Of a DNA stretch of 64,000 nucleotides, positions 44,901 to 54,856 are shown piece after piece (within the stretch, counting starts at the first letter, position 1; every line of letters begins with the position of its first letter). Location: contig CM076197.1 in NCBI GenBank assembly GCA_038277395.1, positions 104,806,442 through 104,870,441 of the forward strand. The letters run 5' to 3'. The notes beneath the pieces were generated by a model that saw only the letters and a list, made by a program, of their open reading frames with translations, made no database searches and had not been told where the DNA came from. The DNA comes from Dryocosmus kuriphilus (lineage: Eukaryota; Arthropoda; Insecta; Hymenoptera; Cynipidae). The translations under genes were made by a program, and so were the position numbers.

Positions 44901-47900
44901 TTATAACTATTTGTTGCAGCTGCTGAACTGGGTGTAGCAGTAAAAAATGTAGCTGTCGGAAACATGGCTTGAAATGCACTATGTGCAAACTGTCATGGTT
45001 CAGAAAAATGCTCAAATGTTGAAAAAATTATCTACGAAGAAATTTGTGATTCAGAAGAAAAAGATAGATGCTGAGCCCATAAATAGAGAAAATATTACAT
45101 TTGAAGATGATGATAGCCTTCAACATTTTCAAGATCCAACAGAATCTGACAGGTGTATCGAATCCGACACTGAAGAACAGCCACCAAAGAGGCAAAAACT
45201 AATGGATCATTGATAATTGTAAATATTAAATAAATAATTTTTTTGTTACAGAATTTTCTATTTTATAAAGAACACTTCAATTGAATACATTAGCTTTCTT
45301 ATATTGAAAAATATTGCAGGAATCATTTTTTTTACTGAAACTTTTATAACCTAATATTTAATACTCAAAACTCCACATTCCTCTACGATTTGCAGTTATA
45401 CCTTATTTATTAATGTAACATTAAATCTTATATATTTCAAAGATTTCAACTGTAAATTATAATAAATAATTAGAAAATTTAAACAATAATTAAAGAAATG
45501 ACTTTTTCAAATCTAATTTTTCCAGTTTTTCGCATTTCCTGGAAAATTTTTCCACAGATATGTTAATTCCTTTTTACATCATCTAAAATTAGACGTTTCA
45601 ACAAAAAAAGACCACTGATAATTTTGAAAAAAGTTATTTTTTAACTTGAGATTTTTTGGTTGAAAATGAGGCCTTTTTTACGTTTAAAATCAAAATAAAA
45701 TGTACAGATTTTTATTTTCATTACAAAAAATTACAGCTTGTTTCGGAAAGAAAAAGGTAAGTTTCTACCAAATTTCGTGAAAAAAGAATTAATTTTGTGT
45801 GAGAAAAAAATTAAAACGAAAAACCTTGGTTTTTCCGATTTTCTCGGAAAATTGTAGGTTTTCGAAAAAAATGGCTAATACAAAAGTTGTAGATTTTTTT
45901 ATTGGCTACAAATTTTATATTTAACTTTTTTCTATAGAGGTCTAATTGCGTTGAAAATTACGAAAAACCCTTTTCCACCCCTAAAAGTGCACCCCATTTC
46001 ATCCCTCGTACTTCGGATGGATTCCAATTTATTTTTTTCGTTATCAGCACGATATCTTCTACCTCATCCAACAGGCTTCATCCTGTTCTTAATTTTTAGG
46101 ACATTTGGCCTTGTTAACACGCTTCTGCACTGGTCTATATCCCTTCCTCTTCCATTCCTCCCAGATTCTCATTTTCCATTTTTTCTGTAAATTCCCTTAA
46201 CTTATCTTCCTCCCATTTTCCCATTTTCAATTTTATCTCCCCAGCTTCTCCAATGTTCCCTTTTCCGCGCTTTAGACTTCTACCTGTCGCTATCACTGAG
46301 AAGTGCTCAGGCCCTATCTCATCACAAAAAATTGCACAATATTTATTTGGAGGTCTTCAAAGAGAAAAATAATTCAAACTCAACAATTTAAAATTGACTG
46401 ATTTTGCATATAGAGCAATAAAAATTCGACAGATTGAAAAATAAGCACTAAAAATTGTTAAACTATTAAGACTTTCAATTTGAAATTCCGGAAGATTGAC
46501 CGATTGAAATTATCTGATTCATAAATTTTCAATCAAAAATTGTCCAATTTTGAAAGTTTTAATATAAATTATAGTTAATTATTAAGGCTTTAAATTAGAA
46601 ATTTTACCATTCTGAATAATTTAAATTTTTAGGCGGACAGTGTTCAATAGCTCTATTGAAAATTATACATTTTGAAACATTTTTACTTTTAAATTGTCTG
46701 ATTCTGTCTAACTCAAATTTGAATTTTTATAACATAAAAGGATTCAATTGCAAAAGCTACTAGTTTAAACTCATTTTATTTATAAACTATCAAACTAAAA
46801 TTATTAAATTTTTAGCATCTCCAATTTAAAACTACTTAACTAGATATTAAGAATTACTAATGAAAATTGTACGAGAACGTTTAAATTCACATTTCCTCAA
46901 TTTCAAGTCAACATTATTGCATCCTAATTTAAAATTATCTAACTTCAACAGTTTTAATTTTTAATTATTCGACTTTTAACGTTATAAAAATAATAATAAT
47001 AAACAAAAGGCACTTTCTAATTATTCCATATTGAAGAGTTCGAACTTAAAATTGGGCAAAGCAGAATCTTTAAAGGGTTCAATTTCAAAATCTTGAAAAT
47101 TCAATTTTTTCAATATTGAAGGCCACAAACATAAACTTGCTCAACTATTAAGGTTTTTAATTTGAAACTGTCCTATTTTTAAAATCCGAATTTGAAATTA
47201 TCTAATTTATCATGTTTCAATCAAAAAATATTCAATTTGGACATTACGAATCAAACATTCTTTATCTATTAAAGCCATTATATCTTAAGCACACAGTTTA
47301 AAAATATTTGAAACCAAACAATGTATATTTCAATCTAAAATTATTGAATTTAAAATGATCCCAAAAGTGGAAAACCGATTTGAAAAATCAAATAAATCTG
47401 AGGACTGAAAAATCCTAAAGAATATCCTCTCTTGGAACGTTCCTATTATGTATTAATGCTGGCAGCTTGATATAACATTCAAAATTCTACATTCTGACAT
47501 TTCTAACGATTCGAATTAAACAATTAGTTAAGAGACTTATAACAACTTAAATGGTCAAATTCAAGCCTTGCAGATTAAACGATTTTCCAACTAGGATTTG
47601 AAATTGAATGATTTAAATTTAGAAGCCGCTTAAAACTGTAAAATTGTCCACTGTTATCATAACTATTTTAAAGAATTAGAAGTATTTTTTTATTTTTATT
47701 TTTTTATTTATTTAACTTTAAAGAATTTTAATACGAACTCGTTTAAGCTCGCATTATTTCATATATCAAATATTTCCCAATTTTTCCCCAGTCTCAAAAA
47801 ATTCACGATCATTATCCGGTTTCTTGTTCTAGTGACCACCTTGAAAGATGAAAATTCTTAATAAATACCTGAATGGTTCTCCAATAACGATATCGTCTAG

Positions 47901-50900
47901 TAATTCAAAATTGAACATTATATCGTTAAATTCTTCGTTGAGGTAATAACGACTAAATAAGGATTCGCTCTGACGCAGCGCCTTCAGCATGGTTGTTCTC
48001 TCTTCTTCAGACTCTAAAGTAAATTGTGAAGTACAATCCAGACGTAGTTCAAAATTAAAAATTAAATATTCCATATTCAACATTATTTAATTGATTTATT
48101 CTTAAAAACTAATAATTATTTAATATTTTTCTTACTTTCAGGGTATTTGTAAGTGTGGGTTATATCTTCTCGTTCATACCTTCCAACTGCCTTCGTACTA
48201 ATTAATTGTCCAACTCTAGAAAATATTAGATTTATTTAGAGATTGATTTGAAAGTATTTGAAAAATCGTTTTATTTTTATAATTTATAGAATAGTAATTA
48301 ATCGGGAATCGCTCAAACTGAAACTGACCCGTGCATGTCTTTTCTAACTAGCTTCAATGGTTGTGAGGGTCCATTATATCGCCAGAATACTTTATCAGCG
48401 TTTACTTCAGCATAAACAAATCCATTATCGTAAGGTTTGAGAACTTCTCCTCTTTTGACAGCAACGACTGAAGATGGTCCACATCGAAAAGCATCTTCAC
48501 TCAGTTCTTGAGGAGTTGCGTCTATCACTTGCCATCCAGAATATTCAGGAGAGATGTCCAGTCGTTTCATCCAGACCTCGTTCCAAACGTGGAAATTCCT
48601 AAATAATTAATAACTTGAAGAAAATTACTCAATCTAATTTTCAATCCATTTTATTTGTAAAGATTAACTAATACAAAATAAGGATATAAAACAGACAAGA
48701 ATTATCTCACCAAATCGAATCACTGTTAAGTTCCTCCATGACTTTTCCCTCAGCATCCACAAAATAATCCACAGTCAAACTACCCTGAGTATCATGAGCA
48801 CTTGCATAGTTTGTAACTACTCTCATCGGAATTCCAAGAGTTCTACAAATCGTTCCTAGCACACCAGAAAAAACCCAACATTGTCCATACTTGACTGGTT
48901 TCTTTGTTCTGTAATATTCTTGAAGAATTTTCTGAGATCCTAGCCACTTGGATGGTGCTGTACCACCACCAAAGTCTTCTGTCCAATTTCCCATCACTGC
49001 ACCATTGTCATCTGGTGAGTTCACCTAAAAAATCAAATTTCCGATTTGTACATATAGTACACACCTCATCTGCTCTCACTATTTCTAAATTATTTCTACT
49101 TACAGCTGCAGAAAGACATCTCGATATCACAACAGGATCATTTCTTCCACTGACCCTGACTTTTCCGACAGCTGTCATCAAATGGAAAGCACATTCCAAA
49201 ATGTCTTTTTCAAACTGAGAAAATTTCCAGACTGTGGGCCTTAGACGATTGTAACTACCCCTCCAAATCAATCCTGTATCTGCTAAGACATATTCTTGTC
49301 GTTCAGCCTCGTTTCCGAGATAAACAGGATCATCTGAAAATCGAGGAGATAATTAAATTATTAGCCACAAAAGGTTAAGATTATTCATCAGAAAATTCAT
49401 TATTCAAGGACCTAAATATTGCAAACATGACACAGTCTTAATCGAACAACAAAGTCTCTGTTGTTCAAAACCAATATCCTTCCGCTAAAACTGACATAAT
49501 CCGATTATATGAATGTAATCATGTCATCCGATAAGAAAATGAGAGGATTAAATCTTAGCTCAGTAAAGTTTAATCATAACTTTATTTACAGATATTACGG
49601 CGACCTACTTCAAGATAATTTATGAGTAAAAATTAAACCTTAAGTTGACATCAGAGCACTAAAGATAACTATAAGAGATTATAATTCATCATTTCTATTT
49701 CCGTACCTCGACACCATGGATTGAAAATCATGTAGAAGGGCTCGTCGAGGGTGAAACTAATGGCACCATCTGAGTCTCTTCTTTTGGTGTCTATGTCCAA
49801 TTTCCACTTTCCAATTATTGTATCCGCAGCTGGAACGATCTAAAATCATTATCATTTCTAGAGTCTTTCTCTGAAAGAAGAAAATGTTTGATTGAGTTTA
49901 ATCTGGATTCTGATTTTGAAGTCTACATAATTTCTGAACTCTAATTCTGAACTATGATTCTGAAGTCTAATTCTGAAACTCTTTTCACTTCTCAGTTTTC
50001 TTGGCAAGCGTTTTTGAAATCCAAAACTTACTCTGAGAAGAAACTATGACATGTTACTAAAAATAGACCCAGGTTTTCGTATTTTTTACTTGCCTTGATT
50101 CGTATAGCATTTTCTGCAGCTGCATCTACAGTTGCTTGCCAGGAACCTTCAGATTTTTCACCAGAGTCTAGAACAGGAATTGCTACAAGTGTTCCATGTC
50201 CGTACACTGGACGCTCGATTCCATCCAAAGTAAACACAATGGATATTCCGTCAATTGTGGGGTCGTAGTTTCTGGAAAGCATGAGATTTAAGTAGAATTC
50301 CTGGCCACGTCGAATCACGAGACGAGCTTTGTTTCCACTCCGATTCATAATTTCATATCTGGAGGTCCTGTGAGCCTCCCCATTTTCGTTTATGAGAGGG
50401 TCCACACTCACGATTGCTATAATTGAAGATCTCACATCCTCCCCTGAAACCAAAAGGGATTTTTGTTTTTTATTGTAAATGTTTGGTCTTCCATTTTTTA
50501 ATTTGGCATTTCTTTTTAATTCCAAATGGTCTATTGTCAAGGTAATTTACAAAAAATACCAGTAGAACCATAGAAATCCGGTAACATTTGATAATTGATA
50601 TTAGGACTAATTTGTTACTGCATCAAAAAACAAAACTTGTTTTACATGTATAATCAATTTTTTTCTACGATATGTAAGAATTGACAAAATTATTACCCTA
50701 TCAAAAAATTTGCAAAATATAATCAACTGTTTAAATCAACTAAAATTGTATTCAAATAAATAAATATTTGATTGACCTTAATAAACCAAATACTTTGGCC
50801 CAATAATATTTTTATTCAGTGAAACAATTTTCTGAGTTTGGATCCAAAAGTCAATTTTGATACAGCAAAATATTCTACATAATTGAAAAGAAATACTTGG

Positions 50901-53900
50901 GCTACAATCATTACTGCTAATAATCAATAAATTTTCTGTCGTTTCAATATATCCTTTCTTGAAAATAAGATACTTCTGTATTAAAACATGCATTTAGTGG
51001 TAGCAGTTCGATTTTTTAAAGAATATAATTAAATATTTTACAGTTTAATTTTATTATGCATAATATTAAGCTAATTCTTTGTCTTAAACAATAACCTCTT
51101 TATTAAAATAAAACAATTTTCTGTAGAATTACAGGATTTACACGGGATTACAGAGATAATAAAAAAAAAAAATCGAGATTATAGGATTAGCAGAAATGAC
51201 AAAAAATGCAAAGATTACACAAACGCAGAAAAAGGTATCACTTTTTCGTTTAAAAGCAAACTTAAACCTCCCCATGGATTACAAGCAAATTACAGAAGGA
51301 ACAACAAATCACAATAGGAATTACAGTCAATTACAGGAATACATAAACTACACAGATTCAAATATGTAGGAAAAATTACAAAGATTACGCAAAAATGCAG
51401 GTATTATAGAGATTAAAGAAAATTCTACATGAGATTTCCAAAGATTATAGGATTACAAAAAAAAGCAGATATTACAGGGATTACCACTGAAACATTCAGA
51501 AAATATTTCAGAGATTACACTAAAATGCGATTCCGGCTGAACCTGTAACTGATTTGGATGTTTCTTTTTCTAAAAAAAAAGGTGCTAAAATTCCGGAGAG
51601 AATTCTCAAGGCAAATTTTCGAAGAAGGTCTCCAATTTTTTATAAATAAACAAATATGTAGGAAAAAAATTACAATTTTTTGAGTTTAGTCTTCTGATTT
51701 CTTGGAAATAGAGTGAAAAGTTCCGCAGTCAACTCAGTTTGATATTGCGACATTACTAGAAGATTATCCAATAGCGAGCATCAGACAAAAAACATTTTTA
51801 ATAGGCAAATAATTTGCTAAGGGTGGATTTTCGCGATTTTCATTATTTTCATATTATTTTTCCTCATTTTGTAAGTAATTCATCGCATAACATCACTATG
51901 ATGGAAAAAGTTCGTATTTGAATAATAATTAACAATAATATAAACAAATTTCATTAACAAATGTGCACTTTGGGTGTTTTGAAGAAAAACACCGTTTTTT
52001 TCAGTCTGTACTTATAATTAGCTGATTTGAGGCAATTTGAATACATGAGAAGGTTGCCGGTTCAAATCCGGTCCACGGTGTTTTTTTCAGAACTTGTTTT
52101 ATTTATCTCTCGTAATTTTCAACCATAAAAAAAACACGAAAATTATCATGAGTTCATCCTCTGATAAATATATAGTCTGAAAATGTCACATCAAGAAAAT
52201 TAATATTTGCATAATGTTTATAATTGTTATAAACAAATTTTATAACAAATAAAAAAGGCCGGAAAAAAGTCTCTTTTCAGTGTCAATTGAGTAAAAACTT
52301 CCGCAATTGTCTCAATTTGTTAGTGCAAAGATACTAAAAATTAATTCAATAGTGAAAATTAAACAATAAAATTTGTTAATAGACAAATTATTTGTTAGAA
52401 GTTGATTTTCTCACATTTTTACATTATTCTTTCTCATCTTGTGACTAATTCATCTCATAACGTTACTATGATGGAGACATTTCATACTAAAATAATTATT
52501 AACAATAATATGAACAAATTACATTAACAAATGTGTATTTTGGGTGTGAATGAAAAAAAACGAACTTTCCTTCTAAAAAACACCCAAAATACACATTTGT
52601 TAATGTCATTTGCTCATACTATTGTTAATAATTATTTCCATATGAAATGTCTTCATCATAGTAACGCTATGAGATGAATTAGTCACAAGATGAGAAAGAA
52701 TAATATAAAAATGACAAAAGTGTGAGAAAATCAACTTCGAACAAATAATTTGTCTATTAATAAATTTTTTTGTTTAATTTTCACTATTGAATTAACGTTT
52801 AGTATCGTTGCACTAACAAATTGAGGCAATTGCGAAAGTTTTTACTCAATTCACACTGAAAAAAAGATTTTTTCCGGCATTTTTTTTATTTGTTACAAAA
52901 CTTTTTTATAAAAATTATGAAAATTATTGTTCAGTTATTTCTTGTATTCAAACTGCCTCGAGTTAGCTAATTATAAGCACAAAATAAAAAAAACGGTGTT
53001 TTTCTTCAAAACACACCCAAAGTGCACATTTGTTAATGAAATTTGTTTACAGTATTGTTAGTTATTATTCAAATATGAGCTTTTTCCAGCACAGTGATGT
53101 TATGAGATGAATTACTTACAAGATGAGAAAAAATAATATAAAAATAATGAAAATCGCGAAAATCAAATTTTAACAAATTATTTGTTTATTACAAAATTTT
53201 TTTTCTTTGATTCTCGCTATCGGATAATCTTCTAATAATGTTGCATTATCAAACTAAGTTGATTGCGAAACTTTTCACTCTATTTCCAAGAAGCCAGAGG
53301 ACTAAACTCAAAAAAAAAATGGTCATTTTTTACATTCTCATCAGAGAAGGTATTAGATTTACGTAAAATTTGACTTTCGCGGATTTCATGAAATCTCCAC
53401 GTTTTGAGACCTCCTGAATCCGAAAAAACGGTTTTTACGACGGTGTCTGTCTGTCTGTCGCGTCGTCGTTGGCGTTGTCGTCGTCTGTGGTCGTAATAAC
53501 TTTCGAAGGACTAATCGGATTGGATTGCGCTTTGGTACACTTCTGTAAGGGGTCAAAAAAAAAAAGGATGAATTCATTAACCAGCGGATTTTGACCAACG
53601 GTTATGGTTTTATCCATCAAAAACGGTTTTCACAAAATCAAAAAATCCATTTTCCGGCTAAACTATGAGAGGTACAAAAAAAATGTAAGAAAGTAAAATT
53701 TTTCTTATAAAAGAAATCTACAAATTTTGTCTTAACCGTTTTTTGATAAAATGAACGGTTTTTGTTTTAATCAAGAAAACGCTATTAAAAATAAAAAATT
53801 TCAAATTTTCAGCAAAACTATGCAAGATATGAGAAAATATTAACGAGCAGAATTGTTCACCTTAGAAAGAGTTACAAAATTTATTTATAAGACTCATCGT

Positions 53901-54600
53901 TTTACTTTTAAGAATCGAAATCCTATATTGTGAAAATTTGGAAAATCACAAAAAAACTTTACCAATCTACAATGTGTTTTAAAGAAATGTAATTATCGAG
54001 CGCGAAGCGCGAGTGTCATGGCGAGAATGTATTCCTTAAGGGCGATAGAGCCTTAAGTAAAATAATTTCTTTTGGAATTTTTAATTTAAAGGTTTATACG
54101 ATCCATAAACACCGAGCGCGTAGCGCGAGTTGAATAATTTATCGAGCGCGAAACGCGCGATGAGAATGTGCCCGCGAAACGGGCAGATTTTTTCCTCTAT
54201 GCTTGTTTATTTATAAAAAAAACTAGAGACATTTTTCAAAAATCGACCTTGAGAATTTTCTTCGGAATTTTATCAGCTTTTTAAAAAAAATACATCCAAA
54301 TGGGTCCACAGGTTCAGCCGGAATCGTAGTTTGAACCAAAAAATGTACTTTTTCCCCAGTCCGTGCTGCATCGTAGAACGGGATATAAAGTTTTTTGATC
54401 CGAGCGCAAATAGTTCCTGAGAACGCAAAAATTACAATCTAAAAGATATGTTTTAACATTGTGCAAGGAAATTAATTATTTCAAATAAATCTCCAAAAAT
54501 TAAAGTTCAAATGAATTGACAAAATCAAGAAGAGTCCATTGCGCGCTCGGATCAAAAAAATTTATATCCCGTTGTACGATGCGACTGGACGGTTTAATTA

Positions 54601-54631
<31 letters not shown>

Positions 54632-54856
54632 TATTATATTTAAAAAAACAAATAAAAGAAAATAAAGTCTTTGTTTGATTTTAATACATCTAAAATATCT
54701 ATTCAGTTATTTCACAAATAATCCACTCAGAGAACAAATTTCTTTCCTGTATATTTTTTTTGACTTTTTTTCACTTACAATAAATTCTGAATGGGAATCG
54801 CCGCCGGCGCCGGTCATTGAAAACCCGATAACGATCATAAAAAATCTATAAAACAT
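38934..54856 (-). CDS. Transglutaminase (annulin/hemocyte TGase-like), ten exons
   Basis: This is a protein-glutamine gamma-glutamyltransferase, cross-linking Gln and Lys side chains (Ca2+-dependent in the family). In insects it acts in clotting, cuticle and epithelia. Exons on the minus strand: candidate 54856-54779, then 50443-50094, 49839-49707, 49333-49104, 49024-48711, 48598-48329, 48215-48136, 48013-47869, 39641-39335, 39239-38934, about 735 residues as expected. Order: N-terminal beta-sandwich (GEAHRTSRYEI, VIRRGQEFYL), FNPWCRDDPVYL, catalytic Cys (YGQCWVF), TNYASAHD, catalytic His (IWNFHVWNEVW), catalytic Asp (QVIDATPQE), EREDITHTYKYPE, then two C-terminal beta-barrels. The triad is complete, all phases from exon 2 onward agree and no stop occurs, so it is probably functional. 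Intron 2 starts with GC (AAG|GCAAGT). Exon 1 to exon 2 joining is uncertain. Intron 8 is 8.2 kb, inflated by LINE D. Confidence 0.92.
39952..40043. repeat. Left copy of the 92-bp direct repeat flanking LINE D
   Basis: It matches 46328-46419 with three substitutions and no gaps. It starts AAAATTGCACAATATTTATT and ends TAGAGCAAT. It is either the target duplication of LINE D or a pre-existing duplication. Confidence 0.85.
40296..42535 (-). pseudogene. LINE D reverse transcriptase ORF with nonsense codons
   Basis: Reading down from 42535: a linker with EWWDVECRESK, a TGA at 42245-42247, then RT with GNKTTGEDGVENEALKY, DYRGVTIMSVGYKVYAEVL, TGFRKGMGTTDNIYVLNYLV, FVDLKAAFESVNR and GGLRQGCPLSPLLFSI. 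After a TAA at 41366-41368 the same frame reads LAYADDIVLI. A TAG at about 40997-40999 and one frame change near 40860 precede the tail, which carries a zinc motif C-RI-C-(7)-H-VLER-C, and a stop at 40296. The three nonsense codons are all in frame, so decay is by point mutation. The clade is not assigned; it is not the Jockey type of LINEs A-C. Confidence 0.8.
43830..44378. repeat. Nested duplicated segment with AGAGGGC/GCCCTCT borders
   Basis: Borders carry GTAGGACTTAATAGGACG and inverted TCCTACGTCCTC-like sequence with many TAGCCCTCTTTTA motifs. The middle is a ~180-bp segment present twice in tandem (43920 and 44100), with AATAATATCACTAA, TCGACAACAACTCTGGCGAA and ACGCTAAGTTATCGAAG. It looks like a MITE with internal duplication. 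Confidence 0.55.
44765..45213 (+). pseudogene. Relic of an insect transposon-associated protein with Cys-rich tail
   Basis: The first piece reads FKLEKLPPTEDAAK, TAA, HCYR. After about 130 bp of AT-rich sequence the frame resumes as C-S-C-stop-TGCSSKKCSCRKHGLKCT. A one-base shift leads to CANCHGSEKCSN and an acidic/basic end (TEEQPPKRQKLMDH, stop at 45211-45213). LPPT...AAxQHxYR followed by a CSCRKHGLxC tail is a combination I recall from uncharacterised multicopy insect proteins. It probably marks the coding part of the element at 42536-46137. Two nonsense codons and a frameshift show it is dead. Confidence 0.45.
46328..46419. repeat. Right copy of the 92-bp direct repeat flanking LINE D
   Basis: Counterpart of 39952-40043: 89 of 92 bases identical, no gaps. 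Confidence 0.85.
46420..47868 (-). other. Remainder of transglutaminase intron 8
   Basis: AT-rich intron with many short degenerate AAATTTGAAATTGTC-like words, as on the other side of LINE D (39700-39950). No gene seen. Confidence 0.5.
50444..51527 (-). other. Transglutaminase intron 1, repeat-rich part
   Basis: 50444-51110 is AT-rich without features. 51120-51527 is a degenerate tandem array of words like GGATTACAGAGATTACA (period about 14-30 bp). Confidence 0.5.
51665..53310. repeat. Four-part palindrome (direct repeat within inverted repeat)
   Basis: The left arm is two diverged direct copies of a ~400-bp unit (51665-52060 and 52270-52555). The unit has AATTTGCTA/AATTTGTTA, TAACATCACTATGATGGA and CATTAACAAATGTGCACTTT. 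The right arm (52575-53310) is the inverted complement of both. The turn-around lies near 52565. This is the structure of a foldback transposon. Confidence 0.75.
52020..52080 (+). ncRNA. tRNA-like B-box/T-arm segment within the palindrome
   Basis: CCGGTTCAAATCCGG (52057-52071) is a perfect T-arm with a consensus B-box GGTTCAAATCC. An upstream TAGCTGATTTGAGG is A-box-like. The corresponding part of the right arm lacks the T-arm. Likely a tRNA-derived remnant, not a gene. Confidence 0.35.
53330..54190 (-). mobile_element. Rep-A copy 2 (inverted relative to copy 1)
   Basis: It begins ACATTCTCATCAGAGAAGG. The AAAACCGTTTTT-type block and a shortened GAC-type microsatellite follow, then about two ~155-bp units and the hairpin cluster GAGCGCGAAGCGCGAG, GAGCGCGTAGCGCGAG and CCCGCGAAACGGGCAGA. 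The order matches copy 1. Confidence 0.75.
54359..54590. mobile_element. 232-bp MITE with ~50-bp TIRs
   Basis: The left arm (from 54359) contains GCATCGTAGAACGGGATATA and TTGATCCGAGCGC. The right arm is the inverted copy, ending GATGCGACTGGAC at 54590. Family unknown. It lies about 190 bp from the candidate first transglutaminase exon. Confidence 0.65.
54591..54640. repeat. AAAT/AAT microsatellite
   Basis: AAATAAATAAATAAATAATA-type run directly 3' of the 54359-54590 MITE. Confidence 0.85.
54779..54856 (-). CDS. Candidate first exon of the transglutaminase gene
   Basis: On the minus strand, ATG (54856-54854) opens 26 codons (MFYRFFMIVIGFSMTGAGGD, then SHSEFI) ending at a consensus GTAAGT donor. 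It ends in phase 0, while the best exon 2 acceptor (TTTCAG|GG at 50443) needs phase 1. An acceptor five bases further on, GGGGAG|GAT, would fit. So either exon 2 starts at 50438, or another small exon lies between, or this is not the first exon. Confidence 0.4.

Larger units (their letters stand above)
42536..46137. mobile_element. 3.6-kb long-TIR element inserted in LINE D
   Basis: The ends are TAGACCAG (42536) and CTGGTCTA (46137). Inverted arms of roughly 640-730 bp follow (42536-43175 and 45410-46137), sharing GGATGAAATGGGGTGCACTT and GTTATCAGC/GCTGATAAC. TAT flanks both sides (42533-42535, 46138-46140). Removing the element and one TAT restores the LINE D frame as EEEGI-DKIIENL, which fixes the 3-bp duplication. 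The interior has a smaller repeat structure (43830-44378) and a Cys-rich coding relic (44765-45213). The superfamily is undetermined. Confidence 0.75.
40044..46327 (-). mobile_element. LINE D: 5'-truncated non-LTR retrotransposon in intron 8, split by a foldback element
   Basis: On the minus strand it starts inside the endonuclease (GPEHFSVIATG, about 46310) and runs through RT to a C-terminal zinc motif. It is flanked by 92-bp direct repeats and interrupted at 42536-46137. Codon use and GC content differ from the host exons. Its RT is of a different clade from LINEs A-C. Confidence 0.8.
51528..54326. mobile_element. 2.8-kb element with CGATTCCGGCTGAACCTG termini, in intron 1
   Basis: CGATTCCGGCTGAACCTG at 51528-51545 and its exact reverse complement at 54309-54326 begin ~110-bp inverted arms (shared GAGAATTYTC and CATCCAAAT parts). 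The interior contains a large palindrome (51665-53310) and Rep-A copy 2 (53330-54190). No coding sequence and no clear target duplication. Confidence 0.65.
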
